Assembly: GCA_003353845.1 (NCBI GenBank)
Contig: PIVT01000024.1
Coordinates: 1 to 49,604 of the forward strand
Source of the DNA: Pseudomonadota bacterium
GTDB taxonomy: Bacteria; Myxococcota_A; UBA9160; JADFDR01
DNA length: 49,604 nt
Direction: 5' to 3'
Each line of letters starts with the position of its first letter. Within the stretch, counting starts at the first letter, position 1. Both the position numbers and the translations under genes were made by a program. The notes beneath the pieces are model-generated. The model was not told the origin of the DNA. It did no database searches and saw nothing but the letters and a program-made list of their open reading frames with translations. Below, piece by piece: positions 1 to 7,128 of this stretch.

Positions 1-1
1 G

Positions 2-184
2 GGACCGGGATGGAGACTTGAAAAGGAACTTGAATGGGGACTTAAATGGGGACTTAAATGGAAACCGGACAAAGTTCAGCCCTGTGCGATCACGCCGGAA
101 CCCGGTTCCGTACTTCAGATCGCCACAGGGCTGATACTTCTGTCCATTTTCCGACCAGCTTTCCGCCGTCGCTTAACGCGATAG
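2..184 (+). CDS. PEP-CTERM sorting domain protein, C-terminal end (5' part outside window)
   Basis: The frame starting at base 2 stays open from the window edge to TAG at 182-184, giving about 60 residues. It has a short W-G-L-K type repeat, then the three parts of a PEP-CTERM tail: the ITPEPGS motif, a hydrophobic helix (LQIATGLILLSIF) and a basic end (RPAFRRRLTR). In this family the tail directs an exported protein to exosortase-mediated processing at the cell surface, usually with exopolysaccharide. The body of the protein lies upstream and its function cannot be read. It converges on the histone-like gene, whose stop is 11 bases away. Two more PEP-CTERM proteins lie at 10550-12713. No exosortase is in the window. 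Confidence 0.8.
   Translation, partial: GPGWRLEKELEWGLKWGLKWKPDKVQPCAITPEPGSVLQIATGLILLSIFRPAFRRRLTR
10..69 (+). repeat. 12-bp tandem repeat, five copies
   Basis: Five consecutive 12-base units run from 10 to 69. Units 3 and 4 (34-45, 46-57) are identical (atggggacttaa); the flanking units 1, 2 and 5 have diverged. The period is a multiple of three, so in the PEP-CTERM frame it encodes a four-residue repeat (WRLE, KELE, WGLK, WGLK, WKPD). The array may continue to the left of the window. Confidence 0.85.
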
Positions 185-195
185 CGAAAGGTTGG

Positions 196-591
196 CTAGC
201 GCTTGAGAGCCTTCTTGATCTTCTTGATCAAGGCTTCGGTCTCTTTGCGGGCTCGAGTGTTCAACTTCTTGAACTCGCGCTCGCCCTGAGACTCAAGCTT
301 GCCCATCTGATGGCTGGCATCACGGATGATGCGCCCCACAGCACGACGTGAATCCTTGCGGGAAGTTTCCAGCAATTTCTCGAGTGCGTTAAGGTCACGA
401 CGCATCTGTGCAGACAAGGCCTTGAGCGACTTCGGCAGATCCGTTCCGATGATATCGGAGGCTTTTACGGCCTTCTTCTTCGTAGCCTTCTTCTTGGCAA
501 CTTTCTTCGTGGCCTTCTTCTTGGCTACTTTTTTCGTAGCCTTCTTCGTTGCCTTCTTCTTCGTGGCTTTCTTTTTGGTTGCTGCGGCCAT
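196..591 (-). CDS. Lysine/alanine-rich histone H1-like protein
   Basis: 131 residues from the ATG at 591, which has a GGGAGGG ribosome-binding site 8 bases upstream; an in-frame extension to 675 has no such support. The first half is a (K)KATKK / VAKKKATKK repeat ending near residue 45, like the basic tails of eukaryotic H1 and of bacterial AlgP/Hc1-type proteins. The second half is a charged, probably coiled-coil helix (LPKSLKALS to the KKIKKALKR end). Such proteins bind nucleic acid non-specifically through lysine tails and help compact DNA. An HU protein at 16779-17117 gives the strain a second nucleoid protein. The repeat DNA is prone to length change. Function is inferred from composition. 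Confidence 0.8.
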   Translation of the reverse strand: MAAATKKKATKKKATKKATKKVAKKKATKKVAKKKATKKKAVKASDIIGTDLPKSLKALSAQMRRDLNALEKLLETSRKDSRRAVGRIIRDASHQMGKLESQGEREFKKLNTRARKETEALIKKIKKALKR

Positions 592-790
592 TTCTAACGC
601 CCTCCCGAGTAACAATTCAGACTTCTTTGAGCTGAACTCAAAACATTCATTTTCAAAAGTAGGGGTGCAAGGCACCTAGCCAATACACTCCTTAGTTTTA
701 GCTAAGCGAATCCTATCACAGCAATATATATAATTTCGAGCCTCAACTGTGTATTTTTGACGCACGACGACAGCGACACGATCTAGTGAC

Positions 791-1435
791 CTATCTCGGA
801 TTCCGGATTTTCGACAAGGTTTGAAGCGAGCGAAAATTACTGAAGGCCATCCAGCCAGTGAGTATCACACCCCAAATCATTCCATAATGGAGTGACAAAA
901 CACACAGGACAGCGCTAACCGCGATGGAAACGTACAAGGGAATGCGTGAATCTCGCTTGCCTCGTGCGAGTACGGCGAGGGAATTCATGATATTCCCTCC
1001 GTCCAAGGGAAGAACCGGCAAGAGATTGAGTACTCCCCAACCAATATTCACCCAAATCAGGTCTCGCACTGCCCACTGGGCCAACTCAGAGCCTTCAACG
1101 AGTAATACATCTTTGCTGAGAATCACCACAGTACCTAATAGAAAGCCCGCCGCGGGGCCTGCAACACTAATCCGAATTCGCTTCCACTCGGATATCGCGT
1201 GGGTCATTTGCCAACTGGTCAATCCGCCCATGGAGTAGAGCAAGATCGCAGGTCGGAAGCCATAACTGCGTGCAATCAAGGCATGACCCAGTTCATGAAC
1301 CAGGATGGAGACAAAAACGACAGCTATCCACACCAGGGCCCGACGCAGATCGGCCATGGCCCCACCTAAAATGATGGCCATAAACCAAAAAGAGTGATCA
1401 ATTCGTGTTGGAAAACCTAACAGGGTAAATTGCAT
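791..1435 (-). CDS. M50-type intramembrane metalloprotease (site-2 protease family)
   Basis: 214 residues with several membrane segments. The zinc motif HELGH is at 47-51 within a hydrophobic helix. The second M50 motif follows at 137-147 (N-L-L-P-V-L-P-L-D-G-G), supplying the third zinc ligand Asp145. This short form without a PDZ domain resembles the SpoIVFB / Rip-like branch, which cuts membrane-anchored substrates within the bilayer. The ATG directly follows the TAA of the thioesterase gene (TAAATG), so translation is probably coupled. It is the last gene of a minus-strand operon with the thioesterase, lipase and VOC genes. The substrate is unknown. Confidence 0.85.
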   Translation of the reverse strand: MQFTLLGFPTRIDHSFWFMAIILGGAMADLRRALVWIAVVFVSILVHELGHALIARSYGFRPAILLYSMGGLTSWQMTHAISEWKRIRISVAGPAAGFLLGTVVILSKDVLLVEGSELAQWAVRDLIWVNIGWGVLNLLPVLPLDGGNIMNSLAVLARGKRDSRIPLYVSIAVSAVLCVLSLHYGMIWGVILTGWMAFSNFRSLQTLSKIRNPR

Positions 1436-1792
1436 TTAGGGGCTCAACGGCTGTTTGGAGCCGCTCTTGTCGACATTCACAAAGGTAATTTTGGTATCGA
1501 AGAGCACGTGAGTCGATTCGGCCGACTCCTGCTCACCATATACCTTGACCTCGTAACCGACCGAAGTCCTGCCTACTCGATCTCGCTCCACCGCAAAGCG
1601 TAAGATCTCTCCCTTTTCAATCTGGTGCCGAAACACCACATTTTCCAAGCCGATGGTCACGAAGCGGCGTCCGGGATATTCCATACACGCCGTAATATAA
1701 GCAACTTCATCGATCCATTTGAGTAGGTATCCACCGAATAGAAAGCCGTCGGGGTTCAAGAATTCCGGCAATACGAGCTTGTGGTGATCCAT
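1436..1792 (-). CDS. Acyl-CoA thioesterase, hotdog fold
   Basis: 118 residues, the usual size of a single hotdog domain. The N-terminal segment (NPDGFLFGGYLLKWIDEVAYITA, residues 13-35) matches the conserved helix of YciA/BfiT-type acyl-CoA hydrolases: a G-G-x-L-L-x-W-x-D core with an Asp. Such enzymes hydrolyse acyl-CoA to free fatty acid and CoA in the cytoplasm. The ATG at 1792 has GAGG 7 bases upstream and starts 3 bases after the lipase gene. Its place between a lipase and a membrane protease suggests a lipid-turnover operon, but chain-length preference cannot be read. Confidence 0.85.
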   Translation of the reverse strand: MDHHKLVLPEFLNPDGFLFGGYLLKWIDEVAYITACMEYPGRRFVTIGLENVVFRHQIEKGEILRFAVERDRVGRTSVGYEVKVYGEQESAESTHVLFDTKITFVNVDKSGSKQPLSP

Positions 1793-1795
1793 TAT

Positions 1796-2509
1796 TTACC
1801 TCGCTGCCTTTCCGGGGTCATCTTCTTCCTGCGCACTGAATTTTCCCGTGCGCAGAAAGGTAGCAACCTGACTCGCCACCATTGTTGAGTTCATGATAAA
1901 AGAGTGCGAGTGGGGAACCACCAAGAAGTCTTTCATCCCGTCTACCTTGGCGGCCTCAACGCTCACGGTGCCATCGTGGGGGGATGGGAGGAACATGGAG
2001 CCCAAGACTGAGGCGCTCGCGTCGCCCGTTATGACGCCCAACTCAAAATCTACCTTCCCCAAGCTTTTGGGAATGCTCTGCGGATCCGTCCCCAGTTCTT
2101 GCCCACTGGGTCCCATGACATAGCGAAACAAGGGCCAGCCTCTAAGCTGATCGACAATTTCACTGCCTTGGTTCGGGGGCGCGAGCATGACGACACGCCC
2201 TAAATTAGCCAAGGTCCGCTCCTGTAAATATTTTCGCAGGATGATACCTCCCATAGAATGCGTGACAAAATGCAAGGCTTTGGATCGCGTCAGGTCCTCC
2301 TGCGCCAAAACTTCATCCAACCATGCGACATGCTGAGAAATATCGGCTCGAGTCGAACCATAACCCCTGGATCGCACTCTAAAACCGGCGCGTTTTAATC
2401 GGCGCTCCAACATGAACATGGAAAATGCTGAGCGGGCCAACCCGTGCAATAAGAAAACGGTTTCTGGCTCGGTGGGAGCTTCCCGCTTGTTACCCATGTT
2501 CACGCCCAT
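1796..2509 (-). CDS. Alpha/beta-hydrolase, lipase-like
   Basis: 237 residues without an evident signal peptide. FLLHG (19-23) is the oxyanion-hole region and THSMGG (83-88) is the nucleophile elbow with Ser85. An Asp near 179 (PSPHDG) and a His near 202 (PHSHSF) are suitable for the catalytic triad. The layout resembles triacylglycerol lipase/PGAP1-like esterases of the EstA/LipA type. Substrate is unknown; an ester or acylglycerol is likely. Start choice is uncertain: ATG 2509 lacks a strong ribosome-binding site and a second in-frame ATG lies at 2497. It shares an operon with the VOC protein upstream and the thioesterase downstream. Confidence 0.85.
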   Translation of the reverse strand: MGVNMGNKREAPTEPETVFLLHGLARSAFSMFMLERRLKRAGFRVRSRGYGSTRADISQHVAWLDEVLAQEDLTRSKALHFVTHSMGGIILRKYLQERTLANLGRVVMLAPPNQGSEIVDQLRGWPLFRYVMGPSGQELGTDPQSIPKSLGKVDFELGVITGDASASVLGSMFLPSPHDGTVSVEAAKVDGMKDFLVVPHSHSFIMNSTMVASQVATFLRTGKFSAQEEDDPGKAAR

Positions 2510-2554
2510 GACATCACTCGATTCTCAGCGCGCCTATTCATAAGGTTTGTAGAA

Positions 2555-2917
2555 CTACGCACCGTCGTGACACACAGCCTCAATATTATTGCCATCGGGA
2601 TCCAAAATGAACGCCGCGTAATAACCTGCGTGATACTGCTCTCGAATCCCGGCGGCTCCATTGCAAGTGCCGCCCGCAGCCAGACCGGCTTGGTGGAAGG
2701 CATCCACTTCGGCTGGGGAAGAAGCTGCAAAAGCAATATGAATCGACTCCGAGGGCGGCCCGCAAGAAATCCAAAAGCCCGGTTTGCCATCGACACCGAA
2801 TCCGACGATGTCTCGAAAGCCCATGACCACGGAATAGCCCAGGGGTGCCAAAATCTTCTCGTAGAAGAGCTGTGATTTTTCAAAATCAACCACCCGTAAC
2901 CCAATATGATCTAACAC
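2555..2917 (-). CDS. VOC (glyoxalase/bleomycin-resistance) family protein
   Basis: About 120 residues if it starts at the GTG at 2917 (first residues LDHIGLRVVDFEKS), which has a purine-rich GCGGGGTG tract about 8 bases upstream. Longer in-frame starts up to 3010 add sequence with no family resemblance. Two beta-alpha-beta-beta-beta modules are visible: N-terminal DHIGLRV.D with a FYEKILAPLGY segment, and C-terminal HAGYYAAFILDPDGNNIEAV, where His and Glu are typical metal ligands. Family members bind a divalent metal and act as lyases, dioxygenases or resistance proteins; the substrate is not predictable. First gene of the operon leading to the lipase, divergent from the peroxiredoxin. Confidence 0.8.
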   Translation of the reverse strand: MLDHIGLRVVDFEKSQLFYEKILAPLGYSVVMGFRDIVGFGVDGKPGFWISCGPPSESIHIAFAASSPAEVDAFHQAGLAAGGTCNGAAGIREQYHAGYYAAFILDPDGNNIEAVCHDGA

Positions 2918-3056
2918 CCTCGTCACCCCGCTTTCGCAATGCTCGCTTCCAATGGGCCAAGAATACCCAAAAAGTTCCCCGTGAGCGCAGAAAAGCTTCA
3001 TCTCGAACATGGCCTGAGTTAAGCTTCGCGCTCAGCCAACCCACTGGAGTGTACGC

Positions 3057-3536
3057 ATGACCATCGCAATTGGAGACAAGATCCCGGAAGCCACCTTGCA
3101 GACTATGGGTAATGAGGCGATACAAGAAATCTCTACAACCGCCTTCTTTGCAAGCAAGCGCATGGTTCTGTTTGGAGTGCCTGGAGCCTTCACACCGGGC
3201 TGTTCTCGCGTCCACTTGCCTGGTTTTATCGATCACGTCGCTGATTTCCACGCGAAAGGAATCGACACTGTGGCCTGCATGTCAGTCAACGATGCCTTTG
3301 TCATGGAAGCCTGGAGTGCCATGCAAGGCGCGGGCGAAATCACCATGCTCGCCGATGGAAACGCTGCCTTCACACAGGCCTTGGGCCTCGATATCGATGT
3401 ATCGAATTTCGGCATGGGGAACCGTTGCCAGCGCTTCGCCATGGTGGTTCAAGACGGCGTGGTGGAAAAACTCTTCGTGGAACCAGGCGGGAAAGTCACT
3501 GTGAGTTCCGCCGAAAACGTCCTCTCCGAACTCTAA
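3057..3536 (+). CDS. Peroxiredoxin, Prx5 type
   Basis: 159 residues, typical for a single-domain atypical peroxiredoxin. The active-site loop PGAFTPGCSRVHLPG carries the peroxidatic Cys49, preceded by the conserved Pro and Thr. Cys74 (VACMSVND) and Cys124 (GNRCQRF) are also present, the latter near the family's conserved Arg. It reduces hydrogen peroxide and alkyl hydroperoxides in the cytoplasm using thiol donors such as glutaredoxin or thioredoxin. The ATG at 3057 has GGAG 8 bases upstream. Monocistronic, divergent from the VOC-lipase operon and convergent with the DUF4345 gene. Confidence 0.92.
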   Translation: MTIAIGDKIPEATLQTMGNEAIQEISTTAFFASKRMVLFGVPGAFTPGCSRVHLPGFIDHVADFHAKGIDTVACMSVNDAFVMEAWSAMQGAGEITMLADGNAAFTQALGLDIDVSNFGMGNRCQRFAMVVQDGVVEKLFVEPGGKVTVSSAENVLSEL

Positions 3537-3559
3537 AACCAAGGACTCACTGTGAGTAG

Positions 3560-3949
3560 CTACGCGGCAGGACCTGCCGCAGGAAGGCGCAGCAAGAGCG
3601 CCGACAGCAACGCGCTCGTGCCCTCGTAACCCAAGGCGCCGAGGGTGTACACGCTGAAGTCACCTAGAAGACAAGCGCCGAAGAGTCGAGCCGAGAACAA
3701 TCCACCCGTTAAAAACAAGAGTGCCAACAACGCGGGGCGTGTCATGCTGGGTTTCAATATCCCGCACAGGGCCAACAAACCCATACCAGCCTCAAGCCCG
3801 CCGTACATGGCACGGATTTCGGTCATCGCGGTGTCGTGGCTAGCTACGACACCCGCAACCTCCGCGAGATAATCAGGTTGAAAAACAAGGTACAGACCGT
3901 AGCCAAGCCACACGAATGTTTGGAAGCCTAGAAAAATCTTGGTCGCCAT
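3560..3949 (-). CDS. DUF4345 family membrane protein
   Basis: 129 residues from the ATG at 3949, chosen over an upstream in-frame start because AAGGAGAGGGA directly precedes it. Four hydrophobic segments and the conserved EIRAMYGGLEAGMG motif (around 47-60) identify the DUF4345 family of small inner-membrane proteins. Their function is unknown. It is followed downstream in the opposite orientation by the peroxiredoxin, with a 23-base convergent gap. The gene upstream on the same strand (4011-4319) is also a small membrane protein and may be co-transcribed. Confidence 0.8.
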   Translation of the reverse strand: MATKIFLGFQTFVWLGYGLYLVFQPDYLAEVAGVVASHDTAMTEIRAMYGGLEAGMGLLALCGILKPSMTRPALLALLFLTGGLFSARLFGACLLGDFSVYTLGALGYEGTSALLSALLLRLPAAGPAA

Positions 3950-4010
3950 TCCCTCTCCTTTTAAACTGCACCGTTCGGACTCGACGTATGGAAATGAACT
4001 CAAACTCGAT

Positions 4011-4319
4011 CTAAATCAATACGAACCAGGAAGCAAAGGTGAACCCGAAAAGAAAACAAATCGCGCTGTAACAATCGCGTCGACCGGGAGACATATCGCT
4101 GGGCACGAAGAAGGCTGGACGTCGAAAACGGATTCTCACTCCACAAGAGGCGCAATAGCCCCAGGTGCCCGCAAGATAGGCCAGCAAGCACAACCCTAGA
4201 AGCCACCCACTGGGAGCGGTCAGGCCCGCAACGACACTCGCCAAGCCCAGCACAAGAGTCGTCACCAGCAAGGGTCCGAATAAAACCAAGAAGTTCAACA
4301 TCCACGAATTTTCAGCCAT
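4011..4319 (-). CDS. Small membrane protein with a CxxC motif, unknown function
   Basis: 102 residues, with three hydrophobic helices (about 8-33, 38-55 and 85-102). Between helices 2 and 3 is a cytoplasmic-looking loop with C-A-S-C followed by arginines (VRIRFRR), which might hold a metal but is too short to call a zinc ribbon. The ATG at 4319 has AAGGGA about 9 bases upstream. I do not recognise the family. It sits upstream of the DUF4345 gene on the same strand, with about 60 bases between them. Confidence 0.6.
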   Translation of the reverse strand: MAENSWMLNFLVLFGPLLVTTLVLGLASVVAGLTAPSGWLLGLCLLAYLAGTWGYCASCGVRIRFRRPAFFVPSDMSPGRRDCYSAICFLFGFTFASWFVLI

Positions 4320-4453
4320 CGTCCGATCCCTTGCGAAGGTTCGTTTCCGTCCTGAAAGGACTCCTACAATTTATCACAGACCTCGCTTGGACCAAACCTA
4401 TTCCTGTGGTTCCGACTCTTGGCACTGAACACCACAGGCAATGCGAGTTGTAG

Positions 4454-4945
4454 TTATTTCAAATATTTCTCAACACAGGGATGGGACTTCTTTACCTCAT
4501 CCAGTGAGATGCTTCGAAACACTTCAAATCCATCGAGTTTGGTGGCCTGTTTAAAGCCCGGAATGGAGGAGTGCATCTCGCCATTGACGAACTTTGCTTC
4601 ATAGAATTCTGGTTCAGCCCCTTCGAAAGCGGGTGCAAATTTAGCTTTCATGAAATCGCGTCCTTGCTCCACACTCTCAAAGGACGATGAGATCTCAGCA
4701 CACTCCCCTTCGTTGATCGCGACGACAAAAAGGCCTTGATCGTAAATGTGAATAGACTTTCCAAAGGTTTCAGGAGCGGACATGGTTTCCCGTATCTGTT
4801 CATCGAGCCCCTCGAGTTTTCCGAGCTCCGCCAAGGTGCGATCGCGGTCAGATTGCCATGCCCCATTGAGACGGGATTGGCTGGGAAGATTGCATCCCAT
4901 CGACGCAGAAATGGCCAGGATCAACAGACTGAAAAGAATTCGCAT
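4454..4945 (-). CDS. Predicted lipoprotein, unknown function
   Basis: 163 residues. The N-terminus is a lipoprotein signal (short basic start, hydrophobic core, lipobox S-M-G-C with Cys18), so the mature protein is predicted to be anchored in the outer or inner membrane. The remainder is soluble, with Trp/Asp-rich motifs near the start (NGAWQSDRDRTLAEL) of the sort seen in small lipocalin-like proteins; I do not recognise a family. The ATG is immediately preceded by a TAG stop (TAGATG) closing a short hydrophobic reading frame that overlaps the end of the PNPOx-like gene. Confidence 0.75.
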   Translation of the reverse strand: MRILFSLLILAISASMGCNLPSQSRLNGAWQSDRDRTLAELGKLEGLDEQIRETMSAPETFGKSIHIYDQGLFVVAINEGECAEISSSFESVEQGRDFMKAKFAPAFEGAEPEFYEAKFVNGEMHSSIPGFKQATKLDGFEVFRSISLDEVKKSHPCVEKYLK

Positions 4946-5057
4946 CTACTTGGTACCCCCTTGAGGTGAGCGTTCCACTTGGACGCTGCAAAGTGTTGAC
5001 ACAACATAGAGCACTGGCACGGCCAAGCCCATCTTAATCAAAGCCACATCCGGGCCT

Positions 5058-5600
5058 CTACGAAAGCAACCCGGTGGGCAAGCCGTCGATGGAAGTGGTG
5101 TTTTTCTCTTCCCTGTACTTGTCCAATTCTTCTTGCCCTTTTTTCTCAGCCCACTTATTCAGGGCCTCTCGTTCCCCTTGATACTCGTAGAAGGGAATGC
5201 TGTAGCCACAAGATTTCTGAATCGACTCAATGGAAAGTAAAATAATCTGTCGCGCACCCACGATGGGATCGAAGGCCTCCATGCGCTCCTCGAACTCGGC
5301 ATCTCGCGGATGCAAGGTCCTCCCGGTCCCGTACAAGCGCAGTATCAACGGCGTACGGTCGAAGGAACAGAACATCAAAGTCAACCGGCCATTTTGCAGA
5401 ACATGGGCCGCCGTCTCATTGCCGCTGCCCGTTACATCCAAATACCCGACTTCTCGTTCATTAAACACCCGCAGAGAATCCATGCCTTTGGGAGACAGGC
5501 TGATACGACCCTCTTGAGGTGCCGTGGCCACAAAGAAAAGATGCTGCGCCCGAATAAACTCACAAACGCTCTCATCCAACTCGTCGTGAAACGTTGCCAT
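5058..5600 (-). CDS. Pyridoxamine 5'-phosphate oxidase-like FMN-binding split-barrel protein
   Basis: 180 residues. The N-terminal half has the split-barrel pattern of the family (FIRAQHLFFVATAPQEGRISLSPKG, then GYLDVTGSGNETAAHVLQNGRLTLMF). The G-S-G-N-E-T segment and following residues are typical of FMN- or F420/heme-handling PNPOx-like proteins. True PdxH enzymes are longer and have other signatures, so vitamin B6 oxidation is not implied. A flavin-dependent redox or general stress role is more likely. The ATG at 5600 has AAAAGGG about 8 bases upstream. It lies directly downstream of the CvfB-like gene (22-base gap), probably in one transcript. Confidence 0.82.
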   Translation of the reverse strand: MATFHDELDESVCEFIRAQHLFFVATAPQEGRISLSPKGMDSLRVFNEREVGYLDVTGSGNETAAHVLQNGRLTLMFCSFDRTPLILRLYGTGRTLHPRDAEFEERMEAFDPIVGARQIILLSIESIQKSCGYSIPFYEYQGEREALNKWAEKKGQEELDKYREEKNTTSIDGLPTGLLS

Positions 5601-5622
5601 GCTTCAACCCTTTTCTTCAAAT

Positions 5623-6489
5623 CTAACTTTTACTTTTGTTCCGCTTTTGACCGTCTGTATTTTGAACCGTGCGCAACTCGTGGTCAAAGATCTCGACTTT
5701 TTTCTCACGGTACAGACTGCCCACCGCTCGCTTGAAAGCTTTTTTACTGAGTCCCACAAGGCTCATGATTTCAGCGGGGTCGCTCTTATCTCCAAGGGGA
5801 AGCTTCCCTCCCGCTTTGGCAAGTGCTTCCAGAAGGACAGCGCGCGCATCTTTCACTGCCTGTGGTCCCCTTTTCCCAAGCGCCAGGTCCACCTTCCCAT
5901 CCCCGCGTATGCGCTGAACATAGGCTGTGATCTTCTCTCCAAGAGCCGGCACCGGTGCATCAGGCTCCAAGTAAAGTAGCCCGGCAAAGGAATTCAAAAC
6001 GACGACGCGCAACCCCAGATTGGTTTCCTGAAAAGGAAGCACCTCGACCTCCTGGCCTTCGGTCAAGCCCTTGGGTGGTGGCTCCAAGAACGGGTTTAAC
6101 TTGCTCGATGCCACAGGGCGGTCGGTTCGTTCATCCAAATTGATGTAGACGGGGACTTTCTGGCCCGCGGAAACGCGTTCAAACTGTAGGCGGTAAGGAA
6201 GCAACAGATCCTTGTCCAAGCCCCAATCCAAGAAGGCGCCCACGTGCTCGACGCTTTTTACCGTGAGACAAGCAAAGTCCCCCACTTGGGCCAGCGGCAT
6301 CTGCGTAGTGGCAATGGGGCGATCTTCTGAATCTGTGTAAACGAACACTTGCAGCATGTCGCCCATGGCGACATTGGGGGGGACGAACTTCGTCGGCAAT
6401 AATACATCTTCGCCATCGGCATCGAGGATGAGTCCGAAGGACACCTCGCGCAGCACTTTCAGGCGGGATCGTTTTCCAATGGGTAACAT
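5623..6489 (-). CDS. CvfB/YitL-like S1 RNA-binding protein
   Basis: 288 residues with the layout of the CvfB/YitL family: tandem S1-like beta-barrels (a first short barrel to about 60, an S1 domain around 65-130 with VEHVGAFLDWGLDKDLLLP, a further barrel around 145-215) and a C-terminal winged-helix (SLVGLSKKAFKRAVGSLYREKKVEI). Homologues bind RNA and affect virulence or growth phenotypes in Firmicutes; Gram-negative members are poorly characterised. The cold-shock gene's terminator lies only about 30 bases upstream, so the gene needs its own promoter or read-through. The PNPOx-like gene follows. Confidence 0.85.
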   Translation of the reverse strand: MLPIGKRSRLKVLREVSFGLILDADGEDVLLPTKFVPPNVAMGDMLQVFVYTDSEDRPIATTQMPLAQVGDFACLTVKSVEHVGAFLDWGLDKDLLLPYRLQFERVSAGQKVPVYINLDERTDRPVASSKLNPFLEPPPKGLTEGQEVEVLPFQETNLGLRVVVLNSFAGLLYLEPDAPVPALGEKITAYVQRIRGDGKVDLALGKRGPQAVKDARAVLLEALAKAGGKLPLGDKSDPAEIMSLVGLSKKAFKRAVGSLYREKKVEIFDHELRTVQNTDGQKRNKSKS

Positions 6490-6517
6490 TGCTTTCTCAC
6501 TTCCATCGGGGAGAAGA

Positions 6518-6555
6518 CAAAAAGAAAAACGGCGGCCCGAAAAGGGACCGCCGTT
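6518..6555 (-). terminator. Rho-independent terminator of the cold-shock gene
   Basis: On the minus strand, AACGGCGGTCCC, a TTTT loop and GGGCCGCCGTT form an 11-bp stem with one bulge (plus-strand 6528-6555). TTTCTTTTT follows at once. It lies 29 bases after the cold-shock stop codon. Confidence 0.9.
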
Positions 6556-6583
6556 ATTTCACTATTTTTTGAACAACCGACTC

Positions 6584-6787
6584 TTAGAGGGGCTGTACAA
6601 CGCTGGCCTCGGGACCTCTGCGGCCCTCGCCAACCTCGAAGGACACTTTCTGACCTTCGGTCAACGATTTGAAACCATCGCCTGCAATATTCGAAAAGTG
6701 CACGAACAGGTCACTGGAACCATCGTCCGGGGTAATGAATCCATAACCTTTTTCGTCGCTAAACCATTTTACTGTACCACTTGCCAT
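6584..6787 (-). CDS. Cold-shock protein (CspA family)
   Basis: 67 residues, the normal size of a single cold-shock domain. [23 protein letters not shown] carries RNP1 (K-G-Y-G-F-I) and LFVHFSNI carries RNP2, so it should bind single-stranded RNA/DNA and act as an RNA chaperone. The start at 6787 is fixed by GGGGAGGAG 7-8 bases upstream; the in-frame extension to 6832 is not needed. A strong terminator follows, so it is monocistronic. The long upstream gap could hold a regulatory leader as in other csp genes, but I saw no recognisable cold box. Confidence 0.95.
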   Translation of the reverse strand: MASGTVKWFSDEKGYGFITPDDGSSDLFVHFSNIAGDGFKSLTEGQKVSFEVGEGRRGPEASVVQPL

Positions 6788-7128
6788 TATCTCTTCTCCT
6801 CCCCTGCCACTAAGCCCCAAAAAGGTCCGCATGGTAGAGGTATCTCTGTGTTTTTAATTGCTCGACCTAACGTTCTCCACCTTGGAGAGCCCCACCTCGA
6901 GGTACTCCACGGGCGGCACACACATTCGAGCAGGTACAAACTACACTATATGGCCCACACCCCCCAACCCCGATAGCGCTCCAATCATGTGGAAATTCCA
7001 AAGTTTTTTCAGATTTTGACCCCTTTTCAGCTCTCAAGACCCGAATCTGGACAAATAACCGATCAAATTTACCAACCTCGAACCAAAAAATGCCCCAAAG
7101 GGCGTCCCAGCGATCTCGGCCTTTCACT
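6788..7128. other. Intergenic region upstream of the cold-shock gene
   Basis: 341 bases without a supportable gene. The minus-strand open frame at 6867-7127 has no family features and is rejected. At the right end, 7086-7103, a short stem GCCC-TTTG-GGGC followed by ATTTTTT on the minus strand may terminate the GST operon, though the stem is only 4 bp. The rest probably holds the promoter and 5' leader of the cold-shock gene; a TATAGT hexamer on the minus strand near 6950 has no convincing -35 partner. Confidence 0.5.

Noticed and set aside
326-679. Plus-strand open frame opposite the lysine-rich gene (Phe/Val/Ala-rich)
   Set aside because: It is the complement of the K-K-A-T-K repeat, with no start signal; the minus frame has a strong ribosome-binding site.
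6867-7127. Minus-strand frame in the gap upstream of the cold-shock gene
   Set aside because: No family pattern, no ribosome-binding site, and it fills what is likely a leader and promoter region.
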